Shown here piece after piece: positions 41,022 to 52,854 of a stretch of DNA of 64,000 bases. Position numbers and translations under genes: made by a program. How positions within the stretch are numbered: position 1 is the first letter of the stretch; each line of letters opens with the position of its first letter. The notes under the pieces are model-generated. The model saw nothing but the letters and a program-made list of their open reading frames with translations, did not search any database and was not told the origin of the DNA. Source of the stretch: Gautieria morchelliformis (Eukaryota; Basidiomycota; Agaricomycetes; Gomphales; Gomphaceae); NCBI GenBank assembly GCA_015179125.1, contig WHVA01000584.1, positions 1-64,000 on the forward strand, written 5' to 3'.

Positions 41022-44000
41022 TCAAAGAGGGGAGTGAGCACATGTGCGGATGAAGCAGGGCCAGCAACACACCAACTTCAACTCTGACAATGCTGTTCTG
41101 GGGTTCATGTTGGGGGCTGCTGCAGCCGTCTCCAGCAGTAACGAGGCAATCACATCATGACCTTTCACAACTGCTAGCTGCAGTGCACAACCATACTTTC
41201 CTCCTTGGGCATTGATGTCGGCACCCTTATCTATGAGCAGTCGGACAGTTGCCTCATGACCCCAAAACACTGCCTCCTGCAGTGCACTCCCATAGTATCC
41301 TCCCTGAGCATTCACGTCTGCACCCTTGTCTAGGAGCAAGCGGACAATTGTGTCATGACCTCGTGATGCAGCTGCCACCAGTACACTCTTATTGCTTGCT
41401 CCCTGCGCGTCTGCACCCTCCTCCAGGAGCAAGTGGACGATTGTATCATAACCCCATAATGCCGCCACCTCCAGCGCACTCTCACCATGTGCTCCCTGGG
41501 CATTCACATCTGCGCCCTTCTCTAGGAGCAACTGGGCAATCACAGCATGACCCTGTGACACTGCTGCCTGCAGTGCATTCCCATGGATTCCCCCCTGAGG
41601 ATTCACAGATGCACCATTCTCTAGGAGCAACTGGACTATTGTGGTCTCACCCCATGACGCTGCAGCTTGCAGTGCACTCCCATAGTGTCCTCCCTGTGTA
41701 TTCACATCCACACCCTTCTCTATGAGCAGCTGAACAATAGTATGGTGCCTGTTTGCCACTGCTGCCTGCAGCACACTCCCATACACTCCTTCCTGAGCAT
41801 TCATGTCTGCACCCTTCTCGAGGAGCAACTGGACGATTGTATGATGACCCCGTGACGCTGCCACCTGCAGTGCACTCTCATTGTGACTTCCCTGCACATT
41901 TTTCACATCCGCGCCCTCTGCTAGGAGCAGCTGGACTATCTTGACCAGACCCTGTGATGCTGCAGCCTGCAATGCACTCCCATACTTTCCTCCCTGAGCA
42001 TTCACATCCGCACCCATCAATAGGAGCAGCTGGACTATCTTGACCAGACCCTGTGATGCTGCAGCCTGCAATGCACTCCCATACTTTCCTCCCTGAGCAT
42101 TCACATCCGTGCCCTTCCCTAGGAGCAACCGGACAATTGTATCATGACCATTTATCACTGCTGCCTGCAGTGCATTCCCATAGAATCCTCCCTGAGAATT
42201 CACATCTGCACCCATCTCTAGGAGTAACTGGACAGTGGTATCATGACCCTGTGAAGCTGCCACCTGCAGTGGTGTGCCATAGTATCCTCCAGGTGCATTC
42301 ACATCTGATCCTTTATCCAACAGAGCTTGGCATGCTCGATCCAACCCAGTTGCAGCAGCAATGTAAAGAGGAACAATTCCAGGCTTCACCACTAGACCAT
42401 GATTATTGTAAATCCACATCCAGTTAACATAAGCAGCACTCATGGGCTCCAGGAGAGTCATGGTCAGTCCATGTAGATCAGCACTGCCACCAGCAGCATC
42501 CCACAGAGCATGGCCCATCCAGTGTACTGCAGCATAGTGAGATAGTGGATAGGATCTGGCAGTATTCCGGTTTACACCATTATCCTGGTTGAATTGCAGC
42601 AGGTATGCCAGACATGTCTTCGCAATGAACACATGTGCAATCTTTTCGTTAAACCAATAATACGAAAGTGTGGTTGTGCTTGAGCGAAGGTGTTCCGAGA
42701 TCAGATATTCTCGCACGGAAAAGTGTGCCAGTCTGATGTCAGTGATGAGTACACTGTCATCATGGTGGCCAATGCTGCCTTCAAAATCGCTGCCATCGTA
42801 GTTGGTATCCGAAGGGTTGCTGCCCGCATAGGGACTACTCTCTGTGTTGCTGCCCTCCGGGGGTGTAATAGTGACAAGACTTGAGCATATAGTCACTATG
42901 CTGCTTGGATCCAGAAGCCGCCGACGCTCGTCAAACAGAGGTCCTTCTCTTGCATCAGGATCTGTAGCGAGCACCTCCACAGCCTCGTCCATTGATAATG
43001 TGCCTACAGAGAATGCGAGCCATTGCAGCAGGCTCAGAGCATCCCGCCTATCGTCCTCATCGATACCAGCAAGAATTCGATCGTACGTCTCATATAGCGT
43101 CCTTGGTAGACGGATGAGTGCTTTCTCCAGCGCCGCAGGTGTTCGGCACTTTTGTAGTGCATCCATTTGACAGACAACCCATCGAAACCTTGCTGTTCTG
43201 TCAGAAAGCATTCACACAGGTAAATAACTACTCACATCCCATGTGCACCCTGCGTCAAGGTAGTCTCAACCATGACCCTCTCAGCTGCAGAGCACATCTT
43301 AAACTCAACATCCCCCGCAAGTCTCCTGGAAATATAGACTTGGATGTCACCATCGACGAGACTCTCGTCCATGGATACCTCATGTGAAACCAAGCCACTC
43401 AGCGCCTTTGCAATATCGCGCTCATCCCGACTTGTTGCCAGCAGGTGTAATGTATCCAGCTCCCAATCGTGAACCTCTCCAAGCACTTCCAGAAATCCAG
43501 ATCGCTGCGGGCATTCGTCAAGTGCATCAAAAACAATATATACGGCTTGGAAGCTGCTGATGATTGTTTTTAAGGTTGACATCAGGTCCTCTTGACCTGG
43601 GGCCTGGCGTGCCTGCTTGTTCTTAGAAAACAGTGATTCCAGGGAAGGGGGGGTGCTCGCGCATTGGGAAGATAACTGCTCAATCAACGATCGAAGCACA
43701 GCATTTGGAAGGGTGTCCTTGTTGTTAAAGTCAAAATAGAAAAATGCCAATGCACGGGAGTGGTCAGAACGGCAGTGAGTTGAAAGTGCGTCAACGATGG
43801 TCGAGCTTGACACGTTCACTTGTTAGATAGGCGCAATTTCATGACGATTATGATATACATACCAAAGGATCGTTTTTCCAGCGCCAGCTGTGGGCATCTA
43901 TCAGATAAGAGCAGAAGAATGCTGCTTAGCTGACTCACGTATTCCGAAGAGCCAAAGGAACGAATGAGGGTCATCTCGCCATTCTTGGAAGGATTCTCCC

Positions 44001-44984
44001 TCAACAAACCATGATCCTGTCGTCTCGTCTCGCATACCACGGGACGTCGTATGCTTTGATAGGTGACCAGGAGCCGCTAACCAGGCAGAGATTTCCCGAC
44101 GGTGCTCTTCTACATAACGAAGCAGTCAGAATCCCCTCACCCCTTAGGCGGCAGTAAGGGCAAGGGACGCACGCAATTGGGCCTGCTCCATAACCTCACT
44201 AATATGAGCATCATCTCTCTGCATAGATTGGAAATTGCCGCTTGTTTCCTGCATGTCACCAGCAATATCACCGATGTGCGATCCTGTATTCTGAATTGAC
44301 TGATTGATCGCAACGCCTTGAGCCTGCAAAGCTTCGACCCCGGTATCTATATTCAGTATCAAGCGTCTGCGTGGGTCATCAGCATGGAGTCGAAGGTAGC
44401 TGCTGTAACGTACGTCTGATCCACTTCCATCGCAGCATTCAACGAGTCAACGAACTTTCTAATGCTGCCTACAGCCTTGTTGACTTCCGCCTCACTTAGC
44501 GGCCACTTCCATTCTTCCATCCGGCTGTTCTGTTCAAGGATCTTTTCCAGACGCTCCCTCTCGCGAGATAACTCGATGTAGCCATCCGGCGCCGCCTCGA
44601 GACTCCCCATCTCGAAGCTCTCCATCTCCTCACCGAGCGCCTTCCGGAGACGCCTCATCTCGTTACCGCAATCATAGAGTAGCTCATCCAAAGCCGACAA
44701 ACGAGAGGTCTGTCCTGACCCCACTCGGGAGGTACGTCCTGACTCCTCATTTGCCAGCTGCAAAACCTGATCCAGCACTGTGTACAGTGCCACCAACTCT
44801 GTCCTGAGCCTATCTCGATCTCTGGGTGCATTGTTCACGCCAACGACGTATCTGTAACACACGGCGAGAGTCGATCCCGTGATTTGAAGGACGGCAATGA
44901 GGTTCGCTGATTGGTTTCTTTAGCATGATACCAGGTAGTTGTTGTCAACGACTTGCCTGCTTTCCCGACGTTATCCAGAGTCAT
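41022..44984 (-). CDS. NACHT-ankyrin NLR (fungal STAND receptor), 7 exons, intact
   Basis: Joined exons are 44,984-44,957, 44,906-44,414, 44,366-44,173, 44,109-43,939, 43,887-43,863, 43,805-43,236 and 43,197-41,022; their 3,657 nt give 1,218 residues with every junction in phase. Intron 1 has a GC-AG border (GCAAGT). Residues about 10-190 form the fungal STAND N-terminal domain (ANLIAVLQITGSTLAVCYRY, APRDRDRLRTELVAL). EEHRREISAWLAAPGH-type linker sequence precedes the NACHT NTPase: Walker A GIPGAGKTIL at 294-303, split over two introns, and Walker B YIVFDALDEC at 393-402. The region DRRDALSLLQWLAFSVGTLS follows, then 13 ankyrin repeats from about residue 770. Such receptors act in fungal self/non-self recognition and programmed cell death; the ankyrins are the likely sensor. 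Two NACHT-less relatives lie 7-14 kb away. A Tup1-like WD40 segment follows directly. Confidence 0.88.
41090..42330 (-). repeat. ankyrin repeat array, ~99-bp unit, 13 copies
   Basis: The units encode the pattern SALQAAASxGxxxIVQLLLEKGADVNAQG with a 33-residue period. Two neighbouring units are identical over about 85 bp (41,930-42,014 and 42,029-42,113), evidence of recent duplication or gene conversion. Others differ mainly at the exposed positions of the helices and loops. Confidence 0.85.
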
Positions 44985-47164
44985 AGCGTTGTGTTGGTCA
45001 GAGTAAAGAAATTTAACAAAAAATACAATGGGCGAGAACACCTTCGTGGGCTGATTGCAGCGCCTATCGTGGGCATTACCATCATGTTCTGGGAAGAGAA
45101 ACAGACGCGTCTACATGGACCCACACAACCCATCGATCGGAAGTTACGACATCGGCCAGCGCTCACACAGCATGATGTTAGGTAATTCCCGTTTCGCCGA
45201 TTTTTGTCACAGCTTCTTCTTCCGAGAGGTCCAAAGCTGTGCGTCGGGGTGATGTCCACGTTTGATGCCACGATAACCACGAGTTGAACGTTGATTCGTC
45301 GTCCGTCTAGCAGTTTCCGTACTAACCCCGCACCCGCTTCTCCGCCGACGGGCGCTCCCGACAAGATGCGTGTTCCCCGTGTGGTTCGCAGACATCCTTC
45401 ATTTGCACCTTCGCTTACTCCTTGGTTCCGTCTTATTCCCGCAATACGCGTTCGTTTCCCCTCACCCCCAAACCACCATCGGATATGGGACATTGCGAGG
45501 CATTATGTAAAGCTCCCAACCCAACCTATTGCCGATTATAACTACGCCCACAGAGCCTGTACCCACATCGTCTAATGTACCTTGCACATGCACGCCGACA
45601 CAGTCACAGACACGTTCCTTACGGACATATCAGCCCCTTTGACTTTATCTGATATAGCATCTCGCGCTCGATGACACAACACTCGATGACACATCACCGA
45701 CCTCCGCTCAACAGTGATCCTAGAGCAAGACGAGCACACCATCCACAGCGAGCATTCTGTGTCCGCTTCTGCGCGTTATAGCGTGCATTCGGAACGGGGG
45801 AGGAATGCGGCAGGACGATTTTGGCGTTTAGCGTGTTGAATAAGGGGAGGATGCAGAGTGTGATGGATGGGGAGCGTGAACGGGAGGGTGATTTGTACGT
45901 GAGTAGGAGGGGGAACGACGAAGCTGGGCGGTAGGGAGGAAGGGCCGCCGTGTCCATCTGATACACCGATGCCGGTGATGACAACATTGGTGATGTGGAT
46001 GGGGGCGGGGGCATTACCTTTACGAGCTGCATGCGCTGTCTGAGGCCTACATACTAGGCATTGAGAGCCGGGGTTTGGGGTGATAATCTGTAAGCGATAG
46101 AACGCGGGGACTTCATCCTTCCATATGTCCACGCTCACCCACCCAAACCTACCACCTCCACAAACAGCTACATTCGCCGACAGAGGCCGTTCGCACGACG
46201 AATACCGATAAGGATGCTTATGTGACAGCTGGTGAGGGGGCCCTAGTGGGTGATTTGAAGGGAAAGTACGACTGTGGATGCGATGAGGCGGACACACAGC
46301 AACAACGACCGCGCTGCCTTCAGCCACCACGGAAGAGGAGAGAAGTGGCGGTGGCAGTGGCTTCGATTTTGAGGCGACGGCGACTATTCCCGGGGATAAG
46401 GGTTGGAAGCGCAATGGCGGGGTGGGACAGCAACGTTCAACGGCGACCGGGGAACTAATATTTCATTCACAAAGGTGACGAGGAAAGTTGTTCCTGCCAT
46501 CGGTCCTTCGCCGTCTACTCTCTCGTGTCCAATGTGCATAGTCCGCCACAGCACCTGCCGCATCGCACTTGTCTCATTCTGCATATACGTGTCCTGCCCT
46601 CCAAGTCTCTTTTCCCCAAGCCGTATTTTGCATCTGCGGCGCTCTGAAGAATGGCAAAACATAAGGTTCGAAACTACCAAACCAGGGATATAATTACAAT
46701 ATGCTCTGAGCCTTTTCTTGGCTAGTAAGCTGGGTAGACTGCACATGATGTACACTTACCAGCTTTACAAATAATTAATAAAACTTCACCAAGCCCCGGC
46801 ACATGCTGTGGACGTGGCTAGGGTCCAATTTCTGCTTCTAGGTATTCACCGCATTTTAGGTCTGAGGTCCTGCAAATATCCCAGGTCCCACTGGGCTTAT
46901 ATAGATACTTGGCAAAAGAGTATGTGAGGTACACAGATGACCAAATAGGTCTGACAAGTAAGAATATGCTTGCATTTTTTATATGCGCATCATTCATCGT
47001 GCGTCTGAATATACCACCTATTTGGACATTTAAAAACCTGAGTTCATAGTATTCCAAGTGGCCCTCTTAGTCAGATGCTGAGTTTGCCAGAACGGCCAGG
47101 CATATAGTCTACTTGGAGTGCATCCACACCTGCTTGTAACAGGTAATTCTATTCCAAACTGCTA
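44985..47164. other. NLR upstream region and unassigned sequence
   Basis: The first few hundred bases must hold the NLR promoter; no TATA box stands out. On the minus strand an open frame at 45,776-46,414 (212 codons; FGWVSVDIWKDEVPAFYRLQ, then ITNVVITGIGVSDGHGGPS) could be part of a gene, but its proline-rich, low-complexity ends and lack of any known domain make this weak. From 46,450 to 47,164 nothing is recognised. Confidence 0.35.
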
Positions 47165-47910
47165 TGAGTTACATTCTATACTGCCCTTAGCTGCATGCTC
47201 TGGACTTGCCACAGCAGCTGCATCAGCATCTGGTTGAGGCTCCCACTCACAAGCACCTTGCCATCTGATGTGAATGGGAGTCTGCACACTGTCCTTGTGA
47301 CCCATGACACAGTCCATCAGCTGCCCCGTCTGCATGTCCCACAGCCACAGGATCATTTCCAGCAAGATCACCATGACACATGCACTGACCTGTGTGTGAA
47401 GAGCAAACATGATCAACACCCCACCATCTGCCATGCAAAAAAAAAAAAAAAACAGGACCCACTCACATCTACCAGCTCCATAATCGACAACGTAATTGAC
47501 AATGTACTATGCACCCCCGGCTCCATATCCCACATCCACACCACAGCAGCACTGCACATGTGCACACACCTTATCCCCAGACCCAGACGTGATAATCCAT
47601 CTGTTGCGTGAAAAGTCAAGTGAGTGGATCCCCTGCTGGTCTCCCTCAAACACAGTGCAGATGTGCTTCTTCGTGATGTCCCAGATCTGTGGGTGTGGGT
47701 GTGGGTGTGGTTTGGTGGGGTGTATTTATGAGGCTGAGTTCATGTATGCATTCATCTGCGAGATCTGTGAGACACAGGTAAAAGCTAAGGAGCTGTAGAG
47801 TCAGCACTGCTCACCCACCGCCTGCATGACTCACCTGTATCTACTTATCCTCAGCGCCCATCACAAAGAGCTTCCCGTTGGGGCTGAAGCACAGCTGCAG
47901 ATGTCTAGGT
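47165..47910 (-). pseudogene. second Tup1-like WD40 fragment, decayed
   Basis: Minus-strand pieces read LQLCFSPNGKLFVMGAEDK (near 47,890), GIHSLDFSRNRWIITSGSGD (near 47,610), VVWMWDMEPGVHSTLSITLS (near 47,520) and LWDMQTGQLMDCVMGHKDSV (near 47,310). They correspond block by block to the copy at 39,230-41,015 (FSPNRRHLATGLEDN, SLDFSRDNRLLVSGSLD, WDMKTRQHHKTLSITV, LWDVQTEQLVQCLVGHTD). Stops and a 15-bp A run interrupt it. It supports duplication of the Tup1-like fragment in this locus. Confidence 0.7.
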
Positions 47911-48621
47911 CCCCAAGCTTAGTGAAACAAAAACTACCAACACATCAGCCACACCCAAATAAACAAAACAACACAACACAAAACAGCTACACGGCCTGAC
48001 CACATGCCACTCACCAGGTCTTCATGCCCATATTCATGTCACATATATGGTTGCACCCCTTCACCAGGTACTTGCCATCCTGCCAAGAAGCACATGCAGT
48101 ACACCAAACTGGGGAGGGGGGGAAAGGGTCAGGTTAAGTTAGCAGGATACGTCATGTCAAGTTAGTGCAGGGAGAAGAGCAGCGCATTTGTGCTAGAGCA
48201 TATGCATGAGGTTGACATTGAGCTGTTGCTGCTGCAGGACATGCTTGCTAAACATGGTGCACCAGTCCAAGCCCACAGTCAATAATATGTGGTACAAAGA
48301 GATAACAGCTTAGGCAACACACCTTCTTCAGTTCACTCAGCATAGTGCTCAGGTCTAGCTCATCTGAGAATTACCTTGGTGTCATGATGCGTGTATTCCT
48401 CATAACTCAGTTGCTCTGTCCTGCCATTTCTCACCCCATTTCTGTGTTCGTTCCGATCGCCATTGTCATGTTCAGCAACCGATGTTTGCTGATTCGCCCC
48501 CGTTACCATCGCCACGCCGTTAAACGCATGACCAACGGCTTTGGACTGACTTGACAAGTCATCACTGGGTCTACCACCTCCTCTGCTCGACCCTCTCCCG
48601 ATAGTGTTCTGATAGTTGGAT
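47911..48621. other. no recognisable gene
   Basis: A short GT-rich run (GTGGGTGTGGGTGTGGGTGTG) lies just upstream near 47,690. Further WD40 debris may extend to about 48,110. Nothing else is seen. Confidence 0.35.
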
Positions 48622-49080
48622 TGTCATGACCTGTGTATTTCCTGCACCTTGGTATCCCCATTTTCCCTTTCGCTACTCCTCCTCAGTGTTCGCTCGGCTT
48701 TGCCCTCCACCTCGACCTCTCCTCCCCTATGTCACCTCTGTTCACCCTTCCTTGCATTTTGCTGAACGGCTATTCGCTGCTCGCATCATTCGCCAGCAGG
48801 CACACTATCAAATACGATCGATACCATTCACCTGGCATGATGGTTCATCATTAACCCCATCATCTTCTTAATCCAACCCCATTGGGCGTTCGTGTGGTCA
48901 AAGTGTGTTCGCAGGGCATCTCTTCCATAGGTCGTGCGGAATCAACCCAGTAGACCAAGAGTCCGTGCAGGGTAGCATGTATGCAGGTCCCAAGACATGG
49001 TTTTGTCCATAAGTGCCTTCGCCACCTTTACTCTCCGTCGTTTCATGTTCCCCCTCTTTTCACATTCTATTGTATGTTTA
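48622..49080 (+). repeat. TGTCATGA repeat family, copy R2
   Basis: It starts TGTCATGACCTGTGTATTTC and holds the landmarks CATCATTCGCCAGCAGGCAC, GATGGTTCATCA and GCGGAATCAACCCAGTAGAC. Beyond 49,080 the sequence continues with a TATA-like GATATAAGTAG (about 49,169) that could be the LTR promoter, so the real end may lie further right. Confidence 0.7.
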
Positions 49081-49624
49081 TTTCATCTATGCTGTATCAT
49101 GACTGCGCACCCCTATCCAACCCTGACTTGTGACGGCCTCTTTCCTATTGGCCGATACCTTACGAGCATTTGATATAAGTAGTTTACATTCGCATGTATA
49201 TTCCCCAGTTCAATTATCATACGTCGTTTATCTTGTGCAGCTTTGACCTCGCCGTGGTCATCATCCTAAGCCTTCTCTTGGAGATTCCCATCTTTGACTA
49301 GCAAAGGACTTAGGCATCACTGGTGAGTTCTCATACTTCATCTTCGTTACCTTAGCCTTCGAACCATTTTCTGTGCTGTTGGCGAAGGGCTCCGAAGGAG
49401 CACCTTCACCAGTGAAGGGATTGTCGAGACTTAGACAGCCCTTCTGTGAGACCTTGCACGTTACATCGTCAAGAGTCACGGGCTATTTCGCTACGACTGT
49501 AGATAGGGTGAACCCCATTTAGGCAAACCCTCTTACCTTGTGAACATTCATTGGTTCACCTATTCGCCGAATGGCATACTTATTCGCACAAGTTATTCGG
49601 GCATTCGCTGTGTTCACTAATACA
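49081..49624. other. sequence between repeat R2 and the LINE fragment
   Basis: It may be the distal part of repeat R2. A 72-codon minus frame (SKAKVTKMKYENSPVMPKSF) is unrecognised. Confidence 0.35.
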
Positions 49625-51410
49625 CGATATTAACACCTAAAACCCAATCTTGACACTTGGAATGCCCAGTGTGCTGCCCCTGGTGATGAGCTCAAGGGCT
49701 TCTGACAAATGATCAGCCCCTGGGTTAGAACCGTACTGGCATTCTCTGTGGTGGAGAATGTTAGCAAGGCATGACCACATGTCTGACCTTTCGATCTGTG
49801 ATGGATCGGCTTCAGCCACCTGGCTTTGGTGATGGAACCCCGAGATAAGTTGTTGTCCATTTCTATACCTTGGAGTTCACCTATGCGCTCTGGCCCAAAA
49901 TGTAGAGGGATGCACTGAATGACAAGGGAGAAGGATTGAGTTTCGATTGTGGCATTGGGAGTGAGTAGCTCTGTAAAGTTAGTTTTTCATGTGGAGTTGC
50001 TAAGCCAGTTCACTGTGTCATCCAACTCAAATTCAAACAAGATACTGCCATTGGTGAGACATTGTAAACTGATAACTCTGTGGTGTGTGGTGGCATTGAT
50101 GGATATTGTTGCTTCATTCGCCATCTTCGTGAGCCCAGCATTGTCCATGCAATCCAGGATCTGGCTGCTTGGTGCCACCATGTTGACCAGGATCTGCCTA
50201 CCTTTGATTCCCTCCCTTGCTTGCACCCAGGCATTAAGGCTGATAGGTTGGACAGGTGCTTTTGCGGTGGGAGGGGGAGAGAAACCATTCTTTGTAGGGC
50301 TTGTTTGTAGGTGGAGGCAATTTCCATTGAGCTGGCAGTTGAAACTGCTACTGAGTCTAATGTGGCAGCAATTTCTTGAATGGTCGCAGTGGTGATCTCA
50401 GCAATTTTCTTCAAGAGGGTGGTCATTGCCTCAGCAGCAGCATGGGTGGTAATGTCCTGGGCCATCGTCATCAGAGCTCCAGTCTGTTCAGACATGTGCA
50501 TATCAATAAGGGTAGTGATCCTTTCACATTGTGTCCATATCAAGGTGTGTCAGGATGAGGGCAACTAATCTCAGTACATTGTTGACTTGAAGAGAGCTGT
50601 TGGGCAGTTGCATGGCTTGAAGCAGGGCAGTTGACAGGGCCTCGATAGTCCAAGGCTCACCAGGAACTGTCAGCAGAGTCTGTTCTAGGTATTGCTTACC
50701 TCCTTCAAAGTCAACGATCTCCTGGCCCAGGAATGCTACTATCTCATCGTGGGTGGATGCTCACAACTTTTTATTACATGTAGCTTCACCCATTTTATTC
50801 TCAGATTATAGAAAAGAAGAGGGTGAAAGTATCTGGCAATTTTATTGTTGGGTTATAAAACGAAAACACCTCTTCTTATTTTTTCTACCAACTTTTATAC
50901 CCTATATCATTATAACTATTCATATTAATACTCCTTCTCATATATATTACAAATATCTATCCAAGTACTATTACTTCATATTGTAGTCTAATACTCTCTC
51001 ATATGTATATATATCTCCGAGATGTTTAAATCTAATACTCTCTCATATGTATATATATCTCCGAGATGTTTAAATATATCCAGAATCTTCTAATAACATC
51101 TATTATTCTCCTTATAAATACTATTATATAGTCCTATATGTTGTTATTAATACTCTTATAATATATATTATATACTCATATATGTTGTATCACATGACCT
51201 TTTTGATTAAACTCCATGGGAGAGGGGTTCGGGTGTGATTGTTTTGCCTCATGTTCCTGATCTGCCTGATCTTCCCTTCTTGGTGGCCACCACAGAATGT
51301 GGCTGCTTGGCTGCTGGGTCAGTGGGGAGGATATGTCCTTGAATGTCGAGCTTTGTCTGAGTGAGGTTCAGGGCGGTTGTCGTCAGTTTGGAGATAGAGA
51401 TGGTGTGGCC
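49625..51410 (-). pseudogene. LINE ORF1 (gag-like) fragment, interrupted by repeat B
   Basis: Minus-strand segments read LNLTQTKLDIQGHILPTDPA (51,300-51,400), then after repeat B: TDEIVAFLGQEIVDFEGGKQ and NNVLRLVALILTHLDMDTM (50,560-50,750), AAEAMTTLLKKIAEITTATI (50,380-50,440), and the RNA-binding-like region QAREGIKGRQILVNMVAPSS, ATISINATTHHRVISLQCLT, SITKARWLKPIHHRSKGQTC (49,640-50,226). The order resembles ORF1 proteins of basidiomycete non-LTR elements, which coat the RNA; the zinc knuckles expected at the C-terminus and the reverse transcriptase ORF are missing. Several frame changes occur. The family call is from memory and moderate. Confidence 0.5.
50756..51205. repeat. AT-rich interspersed repeat B, copy 2
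   Basis: It starts GATGCTCACAACTTTTTATT and ends CACATGACCTTTTTG, the same borders as copy 1 at 24,593-25,151. Within it a unit of about 45 bp (TCTAATACTCTCTCATATG to GAGATGTTTAAA) is duplicated in tandem at 50,985-51,075. It interrupts the LINE ORF1 fragment, so repeat B is mobile. Confidence 0.75.
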
Positions 51411-51413
51411 CTT

Positions 51414-52110
51414 TGTCATGACATGTTTATTTCCTATACCAAGTCACTCTGTCCTTTCACTCCTCACTACACCTCTATATTCGCTCCGATCGCCCTTCGC
51501 CGAGTTCAGCAATTTGTCTTCGCTGTTCACATCATTCACTACAGCCACGTCATCAAAGAACGATCAACGCCCTCTGGCCGGCTTGGTGTTCATCACTGTC
51601 CCTATCACCTCCCTGTCTCAAACACCTTTCAATATTCCAATGGTCGGGTTGGCATGCCTCGTATATTTCCTACACCCAGATATCCCTGTTTCCCCTTTCA
51701 CCACTCCTCCTCCGTGTTCGCTCGGCTTCGCCCTCCCCTCGACCACTCCTCCTCTATGTCCTCTCCGTTCGTCCTTCGCCACATTTGCCGAATGGCCATT
51801 CGCTGCTTGCATCATTTGCCAGCAGGCACACCACCAAACGTGATCAACATCCTCTACCCGGCGCGATGGTTCATCACTGGCCCCATCACCTTCCTAATGC
51901 AACCCCTTTAGGTGTTCATATGTCCGGGATGCATTCGCGGGACATCCTACCCGTAGGTCGTGTGGGATCAACCCAGCAGGCGAAGAGTCTGTGCAGGGTA
52001 GTGTACATGCAGGTCCCAAGGCGTGTTTCCGTACATAGGTGCCTTCGCCCTCTTTCCTCTCCATTGTTTCATGTTCGCACCCCTCTTCCATTCTATTGTA
52101 TGTCCGTGTT
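51414..52110 (+). repeat. TGTCATGA repeat family, copy R3 (with an internal partial duplication)
   Basis: It starts TGTCATGACATGTTTATTTC. The 5' half is present twice, around 51,414-51,600 and 51,650-51,830, each with a TTCGC-rich stretch and a GTTCATCACTG block. The 3' half has GTGGGATCAACCCAGCAGGC and ends near CATTCTATTGTATGT. Confidence 0.7.
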
Positions 52111-52450
52111 TACATGAGCAGCATGAAGAGCTGTTTGCTCGATCTATGAAAACTGTGTGATGGCTGCTGGGTCATTATTCTGGATGTATTTTGGTAAGAC
52201 TGGTGGCACCTGAAGCCTTGGAGGCCCACTTACATCTCAGGCCATGCGGAGCCAAAGAGCTTGCCAAGCGTCCACATGACATGCCCTTGAGTCACAGTAT
52301 TGTTATTGGATGTATCACACACCTTCTTATCCAGTGTCATACTTTATTCTCACTGAGGTGATGCAATGTAGCCTTGTAAATTTGACTAGTGGCTGTTACA
52401 TATTGAGATTTCCACAAGTTGGAACTAGAAAGGACAACGGCTTCAACTTA
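52111..52450. other. no recognisable gene
   Basis: Nothing is seen in this spacer to the left of the pogo element. Confidence 0.4.
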
Positions 52451-52854
52451 CAGTCGGACCCCCAATAATGCATACTACCAATAATGCATAACCCCTGGTA
52501 ATGCATAGAAAAGTTGTCCACCAGCGTGGTAGTTAGAAAATTACTTAGAGCCTTGCATAATGCATAATGCATAACATATTTGACAAATTTAATCATAATA
52601 TGCATTATTGCAGGTGCAGTTTCAGCGCTTCAGAAACCCAAACTGGGACAAACTCTTCGCATATGGACCTCAGCAAACCAGCCGGATGGGCATGTGGCTC
52701 TAACGGAGAACTTCTTGATGCTTCTGAGATGGAATGGGATGAACCAGATGATGGACCAGCCATGCCTGGTTGTGCAGCCGACCCATCGGAGCTCATGCCA
52801 CCGGTTGTTAGGGAATCCAAATAGCAAGAGCATGATCATACCGGGAATGTAAAG

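Noticed and set aside
41249-42427. Several plus-strand open frames with repeated HSHxxLPxHSHLxPSLGATGQ-like sequence
   Set aside because: They are antisense reads of the ankyrin repeats of the NLR and repeat with the same 99-bp period.
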